Assembly (NCBI GenBank): GCA_964420035.1
Contig: CAYQQR010000016.1
Span: 1-64,000, forward strand
Source of the DNA: CAYQQR01 sp964420035
GTDB taxonomy: Bacteria; Bacteroidota; Bacteroidia; Bacteroidales; SM23-62
Direction of reading: 5' to 3'
DNA: 64,000 nucleotides
A model generated the notes under the pieces. That model was not told the DNA's origin. It was given only the letters and a program-made list of their open reading frames with translations, and did no database searches. Made by a program: the position numbers and the translations under genes. This document shows positions 49,457-58,842 of this stretch, in pieces (the stretch's first letter is position 1; each line of letters opens with the position of its first letter).

Positions 49457-50863
49457 ATGAAAAGCATACATTATTCAAGAATCAGTAAAACCCTGCTGGC
49501 CGATATCATCACCCCGGTAAGCATCTACTTGAAAATGAGGGACCTTTATCCTGGGGCCATCTTGCTTGAGAGCTCAGATTACCATCACAAGCAGGACAGT
49601 TTTTCCTTTATCTGTATGGAATCACTGGCGAGCTTTGAGGTGGATAGGGGCCTGGCGACTCTGAGAAATTTGGATGATGAGGAAGATATTGTGGAAGTCA
49701 CTCGCGAACGCCCTGTGGATGTTATCTTTGACGAATTTATCTCGGGTTTTAAAAGGGACAGGGATGATTCGGGAGATGCCGTGGACGGACTTTTCGGTTA
49801 TACCACTTATGGGGCCGTGCAATACTTCGAGGACCTGCAGTTTAAGAAGACCACTCCCGCCCGGGAGAAGATACCCGAGATTCGATATGCCTTTTACAGG
49901 TTTATCATAGCCATCAACCACTTTCAGAATACGCTCACCCTGATCGAAAATGTGCCCCGGGGGGAAGAATCCGGTTTGCAGGATGTGCAGGATCAGCTGA
50001 CCAACCGGAATTATGCCACCTATCCTTTTTATCCGGTCCAAAAGGAAGATTCGAATCTTAACGACCAGGCCTATATGAATATGGTCAAGAAGGGCATATC
50101 CCATTGTCACCGCGGGGATGTTTTTCAAATCGTTCTTTCCCGGGGATTCAGCCAGGGATTCCGGGGAGATGAGTTTAATGTATACCGGAGCCTGAGATCC
50201 ATCAATCCTTCTCCATACCTGTTTTTCTTTGATTACGGGAGCTATAGGATTTTTGGCTCTTCGCCCGAAGCCCAGCTGCAGATCAGGAATTCACGAGCCT
50301 TTATTCATCCCATAGCCGGAACCTTTAAAAGGACGGGGGATGATCTGGAGGATAAAGAACTGGCCCTGGCCCTGGCCAAAGATGAAAAGGAAAATTCGGA
50401 ACATGTCATGCTGGTCGACCTGGCCCGGAACGACCTCAGCCGCAATGCCAACGATGTGCGGGTGGAAACCTTCAAGGAGATCCAGTACTATTCCCATGTT
50501 CTGCATATGGTGAGCGTGGTCTCGGGCCAGCTCCCCGAAGGATTCAATGCCCTGAAGATCCTGGCAGACACCTTTCCGGCAGGAACCCTTTCGGGTGCTC
50601 CCAAGTACAGGGCCATGCAATTGATAGATGAATACGAGAACAAGGGCAGGGGATATTACGGTGGATGCATCGGATTTTTGGGATTCAACGGCGATCTTAA
50701 CCATGCCATAGTGATCCGTTCATTCCTGAGTAAAAATAACACCCTTTTTTACCAGGCCGGAGCAGGTATTGTGGCTGATTCAAAGCCGGAAAGTGAGCTT
50801 CGCGAAGTGAATAACAAACTGGAGGCTTTAAAAAGTGCCATTAACCAGGCAAAGGATATTTAG
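49457..50863 (+). CDS. trpE: Anthranilate synthase component I
   Basis: TrpE makes anthranilate from chorismate with ammonia from TrpG. The 468-residue protein has the C-terminal chorismate-binding core: GDVFQIVLSRGF, PSPYLFFFDYG, GSSPEAQLQI, PIAGTFKRTGDD (normally PIAGTRPRG), NEHVMLVDLARNDLSR and TFPAGTLSGAPKYRAMQLI. The N-terminal region contains the LLESSDYH stretch equivalent to the Trp-binding LLES site, so feedback inhibition is likely. It is the first structural gene after the attenuator and its stop is 1 bp from trpG. Confidence 0.95.
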   Translation: MKSIHYSRISKTLLADIITPVSIYLKMRDLYPGAILLESSDYHHKQDSFSFICMESLASFEVDRGLATLRNLDDEEDIVEVTRERPVDVIFDEFISGFKRDRDDSGDAVDGLFGYTTYGAVQYFEDLQFKKTTPAREKIPEIRYAFYRFIIAINHFQNTLTLIENVPRGEESGLQDVQDQLTNRNYATYPFYPVQKEDSNLNDQAYMNMVKKGISHCHRGDVFQIVLSRGFSQGFRGDEFNVYRSLRSINPSPYLFFFDYGSYRIFGSSPEAQLQIRNSRAFIHPIAGTFKRTGDDLEDKELALALAKDEKENSEHVMLVDLARNDLSRNANDVRVETFKEIQYYSHVLHMVSVVSGQLPEGFNALKILADTFPAGTLSGAPKYRAMQLIDEYENKGRGYYGGCIGFLGFNGDLNHAIVIRSFLSKNNTLFYQAGAGIVADSKPESELREVNNKLEALKSAINQAKDI

Positions 50864-50864
50864 A

Positions 50865-51437
50865 ATGAAGAAGATAGCGGTTCTGGATAATTACGATTCA
50901 TTCACCTATAACCTAGTGCATGCCATCGAGGCCATCCTGCACCGGAAAATAGATGTTTTCAGGAACGACCAGGTGGCAGTAGAAGAACTTGCCCGGTACG
51001 AAAAGATCCTTTTGTCTCCCGGACCCGGGATCCCGGATGAGGCCGGTATCATGAAAGATCTGATCAAAAAACTGGGCCCTCAAAAGTCCATATTTGGCGT
51101 GTGCCTCGGTCACCAGGGTATTGCCGAAGTCTATGGCGGCAGACTGATCAACATTGAAAAAGTATTCCATGGGGTGGCAACCGAGGTCCGGGTATTAAAA
51201 CCGGAGCATTATCTGTACAAGAATGTACCCGTGAATTTCAACGCAGGACGATATCACTCCTGGGTGGTCTCGCCGGAAGAACTGCCGTATTGCTTCGAGG
51301 TCAGTGCAAAAGCAAGGGACGGGGAGATCATGGGGATATATCATCGGGAGTATGACCTGGTTGGCGTACAATTCCATCCTGAGTCGGTACTGACAGATTA
51401 CGGACTCCAGATCATTGAAAACTGGATAAAACATTGA
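50865..51437 (+). CDS. trpG: Anthranilate synthase component II (glutamine amidotransferase)
   Basis: The 190-residue class I amidotransferase supplies ammonia to TrpE. It starts KIAVLDNYDSFTYNLVH, has ILLSPGPGIPDEAG, the nucleophile elbow GVCLGHQGIAE and the His-Glu pair in VQFHPESVLTD. I start at ATG 50865, which gives the standard N-terminus; an upstream start at 50835 would overlap trpE. trpD follows after 6 bp. Confidence 0.96.
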   Translation: MKKIAVLDNYDSFTYNLVHAIEAILHRKIDVFRNDQVAVEELARYEKILLSPGPGIPDEAGIMKDLIKKLGPQKSIFGVCLGHQGIAEVYGGRLINIEKVFHGVATEVRVLKPEHYLYKNVPVNFNAGRYHSWVVSPEELPYCFEVSAKARDGEIMGIYHREYDLVGVQFHPESVLTDYGLQIIENWIKH

Positions 51438-51443
51438 ATAAAA

Positions 51444-52439
51444 ATGAAAGCAATCCTGAATCATTTGTATGAACACAAGACATTGAGCAGGAATGAGGCC
51501 CGGGAGGTCCTGACCCGCATGGCAAAGGGAGAATACAACCATGTCCAGATCGCATCTTTTATTTCCGTTTACCTGATGCGCAGCATTACCGTGGAAGAAC
51601 TTTCGGGTTTCCGGGAAGCCCTGCTGGACCTTTGCATACGGGTCGACCTGTCGGATTACGATACCATCGACCTGTGCGGTACGGGGGGGGACGGGAAGGA
51701 CACCTTCAATATCTCTACCCTGACTTCCTTTGTGGTTGCCGGAGCAGGTGCAAAGGTTGCCAAACACGGAAATTACGCGGTGTCTTCTACATGCGGTTCT
51801 TCCAACGTGATGGAATACCTGGGCTATAAATTCTCGAACGAGCGGTCGAAACTGGAAAGGGAAATCGAAAAAACAGGTATCTGTTTTCTTCATGCCCCCT
51901 TGTTTAATCCCGCCATGAAAAATGTTGCACCCGTAAGAAAGGAGCTGGCTGTAAAGACCTTCTTCAACATGCTGGGCCCCCTGGTGAATCCTTCCTTTCC
52001 GAACCGGCAAATGGTGGGGGTCTATAATCTCAATGTAGCCAGGGTCTATAATTATCTCCTGCAGCAAACCGCTAAGCAATATATGATCATATACAGCCTG
52101 GACGGCTACGATGAAATATCTTTGACCGGACCTTTCAAGATGATCTCCAATGAAGGGGAGCAGGATATGCATCCTGAGGAACTTGGTTTGCAGACAGTTG
52201 AGGCAAAGCACTTAACGGGAGGTGCCTCGGTTGGGGAAGCGGTTGCCATATTCAAAAATATACTGGAAGGTAAGGGAACAGCTGTGCAGCATGATGTGGT
52301 GGTAGCCAATGCCGCCCTGGGCCTGAAAACTTATTATCCCGATCGAAGTCTGGAGGAATGCCTGGAAATGGCCGCTGATTCCCTGGAAAGTGGTAAAGCC
52401 GGGAAAATACTGGAAAAATTAATCAAAATGGCCCAATGA
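51444..52439 (+). CDS. trpD: Anthranilate phosphoribosyltransferase
   Basis: TrpD joins anthranilate to PRPP. The 331-residue protein has the family motifs DLCGTGGDGKDTFNIST, KHGNYAVSSTCGSSNVMEYLG (in part), NMLGPLVNPSFPNRQMVGVY and a late SGKAGKILEKL helix. In the third helix the usual HHPA segment is LFNPAMKNVAPVRKELAVKT. It is not fused to TrpG. It is 1 bp before trpC, consistent with a tightly coupled operon. Confidence 0.96.
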   Translation: MKAILNHLYEHKTLSRNEAREVLTRMAKGEYNHVQIASFISVYLMRSITVEELSGFREALLDLCIRVDLSDYDTIDLCGTGGDGKDTFNISTLTSFVVAGAGAKVAKHGNYAVSSTCGSSNVMEYLGYKFSNERSKLEREIEKTGICFLHAPLFNPAMKNVAPVRKELAVKTFFNMLGPLVNPSFPNRQMVGVYNLNVARVYNYLLQQTAKQYMIIYSLDGYDEISLTGPFKMISNEGEQDMHPEELGLQTVEAKHLTGGASVGEAVAIFKNILEGKGTAVQHDVVVANAALGLKTYYPDRSLEECLEMAADSLESGKAGKILEKLIKMAQ

Positions 52440-52440
52440 T

Positions 52441-53229
52441 ATGCTGAAAAATATCCTGGAACATAAGCAAAAGGAGAACGAGCAAAGGAAAGAACTCTAT
52501 CCGCTAAAACTCCTGGAGCAAAGCATCTACTTTGAAACGCCTGTTGTTTCCCTGAAAGAATATATCCTCCGAAAAGATAAGTCCGGGATTATTGCGGAAT
52601 TCAAAAGACGCTCCCCTTCCAAAGGGGTGATCAATGCTTATGCCTCCATAGAACAGGTTACCATAGGATACATGATGGCCGGTGCTTCGGCCTTGTCGGT
52701 ATTGACGGATACAGAATTCTTCGGGGGCCGGAACGAAGATCTCGGTCTGGCCAGGAAATTTAATTTTTGCCCCATCCTGAGAAAGGATTTCATCATCGAT
52801 CCTTACCAGGTCTATGAAGCAAAATCTATTGGTGCCGACGCAATATTGTTGATCGCGGCTGCCATGGATGAGCAAAAATCATTTGAACTTGCAAAACTTG
52901 CCAAAGAACTGGGTATGGAAGTGCTTATGGAGATACACACCGGGGATGAGCTGGCTCATCTGAACGAATTTGTGGAACTCGTCGGGGTCAATAACCGTGA
53001 TCTGCATACCTTCCAAACCGACTATCGCCGTTCATTACAGATGGCTGATCAGATACCGGCAAATGTGGTTAAGATCTCAGAAAGCGGCCTGGAACAGGTC
53101 GACACCATCTTGGAATTAAAAGAAGCAGGATATCAGGGTTTTCTCATCGGGGAATATTTCATGAAAAACAGCCGGCCCGAGAAAGCCTGCAGGAAGTTTA
53201 TTGATTCATTAAAAAAGCAAAGACTATGA
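52441..53229 (+). CDS. trpC: Indole-3-glycerol phosphate synthase
   Basis: TrpC closes the indole ring by decarboxylation. The 262-residue TIM-barrel protein has IIAEFKRRSPSKG (catalytic Glu and Lys), DTEFFGGRNEDL, ILRKDFIIDPYQVYEAKSIG, VGVNNRDLHTF and KISESGLEQVDTI motifs. It is not fused to TrpF. Its stop overlaps the trpF start by 4 bp (ATGA). Confidence 0.97.
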   Translation: MLKNILEHKQKENEQRKELYPLKLLEQSIYFETPVVSLKEYILRKDKSGIIAEFKRRSPSKGVINAYASIEQVTIGYMMAGASALSVLTDTEFFGGRNEDLGLARKFNFCPILRKDFIIDPYQVYEAKSIGADAILLIAAAMDEQKSFELAKLAKELGMEVLMEIHTGDELAHLNEFVELVGVNNRDLHTFQTDYRRSLQMADQIPANVVKISESGLEQVDTILELKEAGYQGFLIGEYFMKNSRPEKACRKFIDSLKKQRL

Positions 53230-53861
53230 AGATAAAGGTGTGTGGAATGAAATACCTGGAAAACATCCAGGAGATTGCTGCCTTACAGCCTGATTACCTG
53301 GGGTTCATCTTTTATAAAAAGTCACCCCGTTACGTGGGAGACCCGGTTAAGGAGATCTTCGATGCAGTCCCTGAAGGGATCAAGCGCACCGGGGTATTTG
53401 TTTTGCCCGATATTGCACGAATGCTGCAGTTGGGTTCGCTTTTTTCCCTGCATACCATTCAATTGCATGGCAGTCAGCCACCCGAACAATGCAAAGAATT
53501 GCGTGAGGAAGGTTATGAAGTGATCAAGGCTTTTGGCGTTGACGAGCCCATGGATTTTAGCCGCCTGGAACCTTACCTGGAAGTTGCGGATTATTTTCTT
53601 TTTGATGTACGGAACAAAGATTATGGAGGAACCGGTGAAAAATTCAATTGGGATATTTTGAAGGAATATCCCTATCATAAGCCTTTTTTCCTGAGCGGGG
53701 GCATCGGACCGGGCGACGAAGAACGTTTGCGGGATCTTCCCCATTCAGCTTTGGTAGGGCTGGACCTGAACAGCAGATTTGAAAATGTACCCGGTTTAAA
53801 GGATGTCCAGGCTGTAAAAACATTCATGGAAAATATCAGAAAAAATGAAATACAGGGTTGA
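53226..53861 (+). CDS. trpF: Phosphoribosylanthranilate isomerase
   Basis: TrpF carries out the Amadori rearrangement to CdRP. The 211-residue TIM barrel has KVCGMKYLENIQEIAAL (catalytic Cys7-type position), PDYLGFIFYKKSPRYV, RTGVFVLPDIARML, IQLHGSQPPEQC and the catalytic Asp in FLFDVRNKDYGGTGEKFNW. It overlaps trpC by 4 bp and trpB by 17 bp, indicating strong translational coupling. Confidence 0.96.
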   Translation: MKIKVCGMKYLENIQEIAALQPDYLGFIFYKKSPRYVGDPVKEIFDAVPEGIKRTGVFVLPDIARMLQLGSLFSLHTIQLHGSQPPEQCKELREEGYEVIKAFGVDEPMDFSRLEPYLEVADYFLFDVRNKDYGGTGEKFNWDILKEYPYHKPFFLSGGIGPGDEERLRDLPHSALVGLDLNSRFENVPGLKDVQAVKTFMENIRKNEIQG

Positions 53862-55035
53862 CCGGAAGGGATATTACGGAAAATACGGCGGGGCCTTCAT
53901 ACCGGAAATGCTGGTCCACAACATCCGAGAACTCGAAAACAGATACCTGGATATCCTGGAGGACCCGGAATTTCAACAGGAGTTTAGATCCCTGCTTAAA
54001 GACTATGTGGGCAGGCCAACGCCACTTTATTATGCAAGCAGGCTTTCAGAGGGGTTCGGGACCCGGATCTTTCTGAAACGGGAAGATTTGACCCATACCG
54101 GTGCACATAAGATCAACAACACCATTGGTCAGATCTTGCTGGCCCGGCGCCTGGGAAAGACAAGGATCATTGCCGAAACGGGTGCGGGCCAGCATGGGGT
54201 GGCTACGGCAACCGTTTGTGCCCTGATGGGAATGGAATGCATCGTTTTCATGGGGGCGCTGGATGTGAAAAGGCAGGCCCCCAATGTGTACAAGATGAAA
54301 ATGATGGGGGCCAAAGTGATTCCCGTGGAAAGCGGAAACAATACCCTGAAAGATGCCACCAACGAAGCCATCCGGGATTGGATCCGTTACCCGGAAGAGA
54401 CCCATTACATCATCGGTTCGGTGGTGGGACCCCATCCATACCCGGATTTGGTAACCCGTTTGCAGGCGGTCATCAGTGAAGAAATGAAATGGCAGTTGAA
54501 AGAGAAAGAGGGACGTGCGTATCCGGATATCATCCTTGCCTGTGTTGGAGGCGGAAGCAATGCCGCCGGTGCCTTCTACCATTACCTTGATGATGTGCGG
54601 GTACGAATGGTAGCGGTAGAGGCTTCAGGGAAGGGGGTGCAGTCCGGTGAGACCGCGGCAACCATGGCCCTTGGGATGCACGGTATCCTTCACGGGAGCC
54701 GCACCTTGCTCATGCAGGATGAGGACGGACAGGTTACCGAACCCTATTCCATTTCGGCGGGTCTGGATTACCCGGGTATCGGCCCCCTGCATGCTTATCT
54801 GCATGATACGGGGCGGGTGCAGTATCTGGACGCTACCGATGATGAAGCCCTGGAGGCCACTTTCCTGCTGGCCCGGAAAGAGGGCATCATCCCGGCACTG
54901 GAGACCGCTCATGCTTTGGCTGTTCTCGGGAAAATTGATGCGGGGCCAAAGGATATCGTGGTGGTGAACCTCTCGGGAAGAGGGGATAAGGACCTGGACA
55001 CCTTGATTCAATATATGAAAAATGAACAGGATTGA
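53845..55035 (+). CDS. trpB: Tryptophan synthase beta chain
   Basis: TrpB condenses indole with serine using PLP. The 396-residue protein has KYGGAFIPEMLVHNIREL, the PLP lysine in LTHTGAHKINNTIGQILLA, ETGAGQHGVATATVCAL, CVGGGSNAAGAFYHYL, SAGLDYPGIGPLHAYL and the C-terminal LSGRGDKDLDTL. It is the TrpB1 type that pairs with TrpA. It overlaps trpF by 17 bp and trpA by 14 bp. Confidence 0.97.
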   Translation: MKYRVDRKGYYGKYGGAFIPEMLVHNIRELENRYLDILEDPEFQQEFRSLLKDYVGRPTPLYYASRLSEGFGTRIFLKREDLTHTGAHKINNTIGQILLARRLGKTRIIAETGAGQHGVATATVCALMGMECIVFMGALDVKRQAPNVYKMKMMGAKVIPVESGNNTLKDATNEAIRDWIRYPEETHYIIGSVVGPHPYPDLVTRLQAVISEEMKWQLKEKEGRAYPDIILACVGGGSNAAGAFYHYLDDVRVRMVAVEASGKGVQSGETAATMALGMHGILHGSRTLLMQDEDGQVTEPYSISAGLDYPGIGPLHAYLHDTGRVQYLDATDDEALEATFLLARKEGIIPALETAHALAVLGKIDAGPKDIVVVNLSGRGDKDLDTLIQYMKNEQD

Positions 55036-55801
55036 TCGCTTATTTCAGGAGAAGACGGGCGGTGTACTTTCTGTTTACTACACTGCCGGATACCCGGAGC
55101 TGAATGATACGATAAAACTCGCTTCTTTATTGCAGGATGCAGGAGTAGACATGATCGAGCTGGGCATGCCCTTCTCGGATCCCCTGGCCGACGGACCGGT
55201 AATCCAGGAAACCAGTCATCGTGCCCTTCAAAATGGCATGAGCATCACCCGGCTTTTCGACCAGCTCACCGACCTGAGGCCAAAGGTGGATATCCCGGTG
55301 CTCCTGATGGGTTATTTGAATCCAATACTACGGTACGGGATGGAGAAATTTTGTGTCAATGCCCGAAAACTGGGTATTGACGGACTGATCCTGCCGGACA
55401 TGCCGCTTGGTATCTATAAGCAGGAATACCGTTCGTTCATCCTGTCCTCCGATCTACACCCCATATTTCTGGTTTCCCCGCGAACTGAAGAAAGCAGGAT
55501 CAGGGAGATTGACCGCTTAAGTAGGGGCTTTATCTACGTAGTATCCAGTGCAGGTACCACCGGTGCTCGGGACCAGGTTAGTAAGGAGCAGGAGGAATAT
55601 TTTAAAAGGTTGGCAGGGATGAAACTGAAAAATCCCCTCATGATAGGTTTTGGCATTTCCAATGCCGCAACTTTCCGGGCCGCATGCAAATACACCCGGG
55701 GTGCCATCATTGGGAGCGCATTTCTTCAAAGTATAGCAGATGCCCGGAACCTGAAGCAGGCGATTAATAATTTTATTCACCCCATTATTCACGCATCATG
55801 A
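55022..55801 (+). CDS. trpA: Tryptophan synthase alpha chain
   Basis: TrpA cleaves indole-3-glycerol phosphate and passes indole to TrpB. The 259-residue TIM barrel has DMIELGMPFSDPLADGPVIQ (catalytic Glu and Asp), LMGYLNPILRYG, DGLILPDMPL and YVVSSAGTTGAR, then GFGISNAATF, although the usual SRAGVTG string is altered here to SSAGTTG. Length is normal. It overlaps trpB by 14 bp and the DAHP synthase by 4 bp. Confidence 0.95.
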   Translation: MNRIDRLFQEKTGGVLSVYYTAGYPELNDTIKLASLLQDAGVDMIELGMPFSDPLADGPVIQETSHRALQNGMSITRLFDQLTDLRPKVDIPVLLMGYLNPILRYGMEKFCVNARKLGIDGLILPDMPLGIYKQEYRSFILSSDLHPIFLVSPRTEESRIREIDRLSRGFIYVVSSAGTTGARDQVSKEQEEYFKRLAGMKLKNPLMIGFGISNAATFRAACKYTRGAIIGSAFLQSIADARNLKQAINNFIHPIIHAS

Positions 55802-56811
55802 TCATACAATTCGATAAGGAGCTTTCTCAGGAAGGGAAAGAAAAGATCATCCGGGAGGTCGAATCCATTCATTATTCCGTGCGGGAAGTCAGGACCCAGT
55901 ACCAGGATTATCTTATAGCCATCGGTAAAGGCGAATTCGATATCCGGCGTATCGGCCACCTGCCCGGGGTAAAGGATATTCACGTGGTAACCGACAGTTA
56001 CCAGCTGGTATCCAGGAAATGGCGGGTGGAAGACACCTGCATACAACTGGGAGACGGGGTACAGATCGACCGGGGAAGCATGACCATCATGACCGGTCCC
56101 TGCAGCGTCGAAAGACCGGAACAGGTGCGTGAAACCGCCATGCATCTTAAGGAAAACGGCATAAAGGTCATGCGTGGCGGCGTTTTTAAACCCAGAAGTT
56201 CTCCCTATTCATTCCGTGGCATTGGATTGGAGGGACTTAAGTCTTTTTCTGCCATATGCAAGGAACACGGGATCAAGATCATCAGCGAGGTGATGCAAGT
56301 CTCGGAGGTGGAGCCCATGTACGCGTTTGTTGACATTTACCAGGTAGGCACCAGAAACACCCAGAATTTTAATCTCCTGGATGCATTGGGCAAGGTGGAC
56401 AAACCGGTGATGATCAAACGGGGAATGTCCGGAACACTTGATGAACTTTTACATTCGGCTGAGTATGTTTTTTCAGGGGGGAACGAAAGGATTCTGATAT
56501 GCGAAAGGGGTATACGGACCCACGAAAAAGCTTACCGGAACACCCTGGACCTCAATGCCGTTCCCGTACTTAAAGATAAAACCCACCTGCCGGTCATTGT
56601 GGATCCTTCCCATGGCATGGGTATCAGGAAGTATATTGAAGCGGTCTCGCTCGCGGCAGTCATGGCCGGTGCCGACGGCTTACTGATAGAGATCCACAGG
56701 GAACCGGAGAAAGCTTTTTCTGATGGTCAGCAAAGCCTGGATTTCAATGAAGCCCGTGCATTATACGAAAAGATAAGAAAGGCTTATGCACTGCGTTGTG
56801 AGCTCAGTTAA
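55798..56811 (+). CDS. aroF: 3-deoxy-7-phosphoheptulonate (DAHP) synthase with N-terminal ferredoxin-like domain
   Basis: This enzyme condenses PEP and erythrose 4-phosphate, the first step of the shikimate pathway. Residues 1 to about 70 form the ferredoxin-like regulatory domain and the rest the KDO8PS-like TIM barrel, the same layout as the Thermotoga maritima enzyme. Visible motifs are IMTGPCSVERPEQV, MRGGVFKPRSSPYSFRGIGL, QVGTRNTQNFNLL, KPVMIKRGM, ILICERGIRTHEKAYRNTLD and VIVDPSHGMGIRKY. The N-terminal domain mediates Phe/Tyr inhibition in homologues. It overlaps trpA by 4 bp and is the last gene before a terminator, so it should be under Trp attenuation too. Confidence 0.94.
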   Translation: MIIQFDKELSQEGKEKIIREVESIHYSVREVRTQYQDYLIAIGKGEFDIRRIGHLPGVKDIHVVTDSYQLVSRKWRVEDTCIQLGDGVQIDRGSMTIMTGPCSVERPEQVRETAMHLKENGIKVMRGGVFKPRSSPYSFRGIGLEGLKSFSAICKEHGIKIISEVMQVSEVEPMYAFVDIYQVGTRNTQNFNLLDALGKVDKPVMIKRGMSGTLDELLHSAEYVFSGGNERILICERGIRTHEKAYRNTLDLNAVPVLKDKTHLPVIVDPSHGMGIRKYIEAVSLAAVMAGADGLLIEIHREPEKAFSDGQQSLDFNEARALYEKIRKAYALRCELS

Positions 56812-56843
56812 AAACAGCCTGCACCAGTGGGTACAGGCTGTTT
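56812..56843 (+). terminator. Terminator after the trp-aroF operon
   Basis: AAACAGCCTG (56812-56821) pairs perfectly over 10 bp with CAGGCTGTTT (56834-56843) around a 12-nt loop. The U run is only three bases, but the position right after the last operon gene makes it convincing. Confidence 0.75.
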
Positions 56844-56867
56844 GAAGTATGTAGTCCGAAGGGGAAG

Positions 56868-57734
56868 TTACCACCTTCTGAGATTGATGGTTTTGGTTTC
56901 CCCATCAACGGTTATGTTAACAAAAGGATCACAGGTGCCCTCACCATAGTCCAGGATGATCTCGGGCTTGTCGCCACGAACTATGCTTACGGTACCTCGC
57001 GTAATGAACCGGCAGCCGATCTCTTTCCACAGGGGACTGGTAATCTGGCGGGCATAGTCTTCCCCGTTCCGGTTGATCCCTGAGGCGGAACCTTCGATGT
57101 ACCATATATCATCCCTGCGGTCCCAAATGGTTTCTTCTCCCTGAACGAAGGTCCGGGTGTGTTCCACTTCACGGGTAACTTCCCTGCCTTCCGGGGTAGT
57201 AACTTTGCCATTCTCCAGTATTACGCTGAAGTAAAGCTTTCCATCATATTCACCGCCCTGGTGCCTTCCTTCATGCGTAACGGTACGAGTGCCTTCCACC
57301 ATGAAGTCATTGACATGATAATCTTCCAGGGTAACTATTCTCTGTGAACCTTCCAGCCACATGGGGCCGCTTACGGTGATGATGATCTTTCCCTTACGGG
57401 TGCGGTTGCCTACGGTACAACCTTCCCCATAGTCTATGGTAACGATCCTGGGGAAGAAGGAGCCTGAATCTTCCTGTTCAACGGTAATGGTGGCGCAGGT
57501 AGCAGAAACGGCAGAAGAAGACTTTTTCGACTGCATTTCGTAATTGTTTTGGTCCAGATCGTTTATTACACCGTCCACTTCTGAGAAGATGTCATCCATG
57601 GCCAGATCCATGCTGACATCATCTTCGGCGAGGGCGAGGACAGAATCGTCCGGTCCGGTCTGGTTCTTTTCACAGCTTGACAGGAGCAGTCCCCCGCTCA
57701 TCAGCACAATAAGGAAATACTTGAGTGTTTTCAT
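56868..57734 (-). CDS. Putative lipoprotein of unknown function
   Basis: The 288-residue product (start at ATG 57734; an upstream ATG at 57770 adds 12 residues) has a lipobox LLLSSC near Cys21, an acidic, low-complexity N-terminal region, and a beta-rich body. The strings RIVTIDYGEGCTVGNRTRKG and IILDYGEGTCDPFVNI look like two copies of one motif (DYGEG with a Cys), suggesting an internal duplication. No enzyme family is recognised; similar proteins exist in other Bacteroidota. It converges with the trp operon. Confidence 0.75.
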   Translation of the reverse strand: MKTLKYFLIVLMSGGLLLSSCEKNQTGPDDSVLALAEDDVSMDLAMDDIFSEVDGVINDLDQNNYEMQSKKSSSAVSATCATITVEQEDSGSFFPRIVTIDYGEGCTVGNRTRKGKIIITVSGPMWLEGSQRIVTLEDYHVNDFMVEGTRTVTHEGRHQGGEYDGKLYFSVILENGKVTTPEGREVTREVEHTRTFVQGEETIWDRRDDIWYIEGSASGINRNGEDYARQITSPLWKEIGCRFITRGTVSIVRGDKPEIILDYGEGTCDPFVNITVDGETKTINLRRW

Positions 57735-57863
57735 GATTTGAAAGTTTAATTTGTTGATTATCCGGTTCATTGTCAGCTTTAATTCGCTTATAACACACGG
57801 GAAAATATTTTTACCCTGACGCTTCTTTGATTTTTTACATCCTTATGATTTAAAAGGCTTTCT

Positions 57864-57871
57864 TATATTTG
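57864..57871 (+). promoter_or_regulatory. Candidate -7 element of the EamA gene
   Basis: TATATTTG matches TAnnTTTG and ends only 9 bp before the ATG at 57881, so the 5' leader would be just a few nucleotides, nearly leaderless. Confidence 0.5.
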
Positions 57872-57880
57872 TTTTTTTTC

Positions 57881-58792
57881 ATGGATCAAGGCAGGATCAA
57901 AGTATTTGTCAGCCTGACCCTGGCGTCGGTTTTCTGGAGCATGACCTTCATCTGGTTCAAGATCGTGAATCAGGTCTTTCCCCCGGTAACTATTGTGTTT
58001 TTCCGTTTGGTGATTGCAGGAAACCTGTTGTGGATAATCGGTTTGATGATTGGCAGGTTGCAGCGCCCGGCATGGCGTGATTTTCTCTGGATTGCCGTAC
58101 TGGCCTTTTTTGAACCCTTTTTGTATTTCATAGGTGAAGCCAAGGGACTTGCCCTGGTCTCTCCAACCCTGGCCGCCGTTGTTATCGCCACCATTCCCCT
58201 GATGGTTCCCGTGGCCGCATTTATTTTTTACAGGGAGCGGCTTACCCTTGTTAATATCGCGGGGATAATCATTTCTTTCATGGGTGTGTTGGTCATTATT
58301 ATCCGCCGAGACAGTGTCCTGGAAGGTTCCGTGGAAGGATTGCTTTATCTGTTCCTGGGTGTATTTGCCGCCGTGGGATTTACCCTGGTGGTGAAAAAAC
58401 TCTCGTCAAAGTATAATCCCTATACGCTCACAACATACCAGAGCCTGGTAGGGATGATCTTCTTTTTTCCGGTTGTGCTGCTATTCGAATGGGACCAGGT
58501 GATCGTTGCCGATCCCGGTATAGAGACCATTAGCTCCTTGTTTCTCCTGGCCATGTTTGGTTCAGCACTTGCATTTATGCTTTATGTATACGGTGTTAAG
58601 GAAATCGGTCCTTCCCGGGCCAACATATTTGCTAACCTCATCCCCCCTTTTACGGCACTGTTTTCCTATCTGATCCTGAAGGAGGCCATGACTTTCCAGA
58701 AGCTATTTGGTATGGGCCGTGTTATTTCCGGGGTTTTAATGACCCAGTTAAAAACAAAAAGAAAGATCCACTTCATTCGCTTCAATGAATGA
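57881..58792 (+). CDS. EamA/DMT family transporter
   Basis: The 303-residue product has ten hydrophobic segments in two EamA repeats. The first begins LTLASVFWSMTFIWFKIV and includes SPTLAAVVIATIPLMVPVAAF; the second includes GLLYLFLGVFAAVGFTLV and GSALAFMLYVYGVKEIGPSRA, followed by NLIPPFTALFSYLILKEA. This is a typical DMT protein, substrate unknown. I use ATG 57881; a TTG at 57869 lies inside the -7 element. It is not closely related in sequence to the other EamA gene at 27736. Confidence 0.88.
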   Translation: MDQGRIKVFVSLTLASVFWSMTFIWFKIVNQVFPPVTIVFFRLVIAGNLLWIIGLMIGRLQRPAWRDFLWIAVLAFFEPFLYFIGEAKGLALVSPTLAAVVIATIPLMVPVAAFIFYRERLTLVNIAGIIISFMGVLVIIIRRDSVLEGSVEGLLYLFLGVFAAVGFTLVVKKLSSKYNPYTLTTYQSLVGMIFFFPVVLLFEWDQVIVADPGIETISSLFLLAMFGSALAFMLYVYGVKEIGPSRANIFANLIPPFTALFSYLILKEAMTFQKLFGMGRVISGVLMTQLKTKRKIHFIRFNE

Positions 58793-58842
58793 ACGACAAT
58801 TTTTTTAATTTCAACCCGTTAATTTAATTCACGGCAGGCTTT

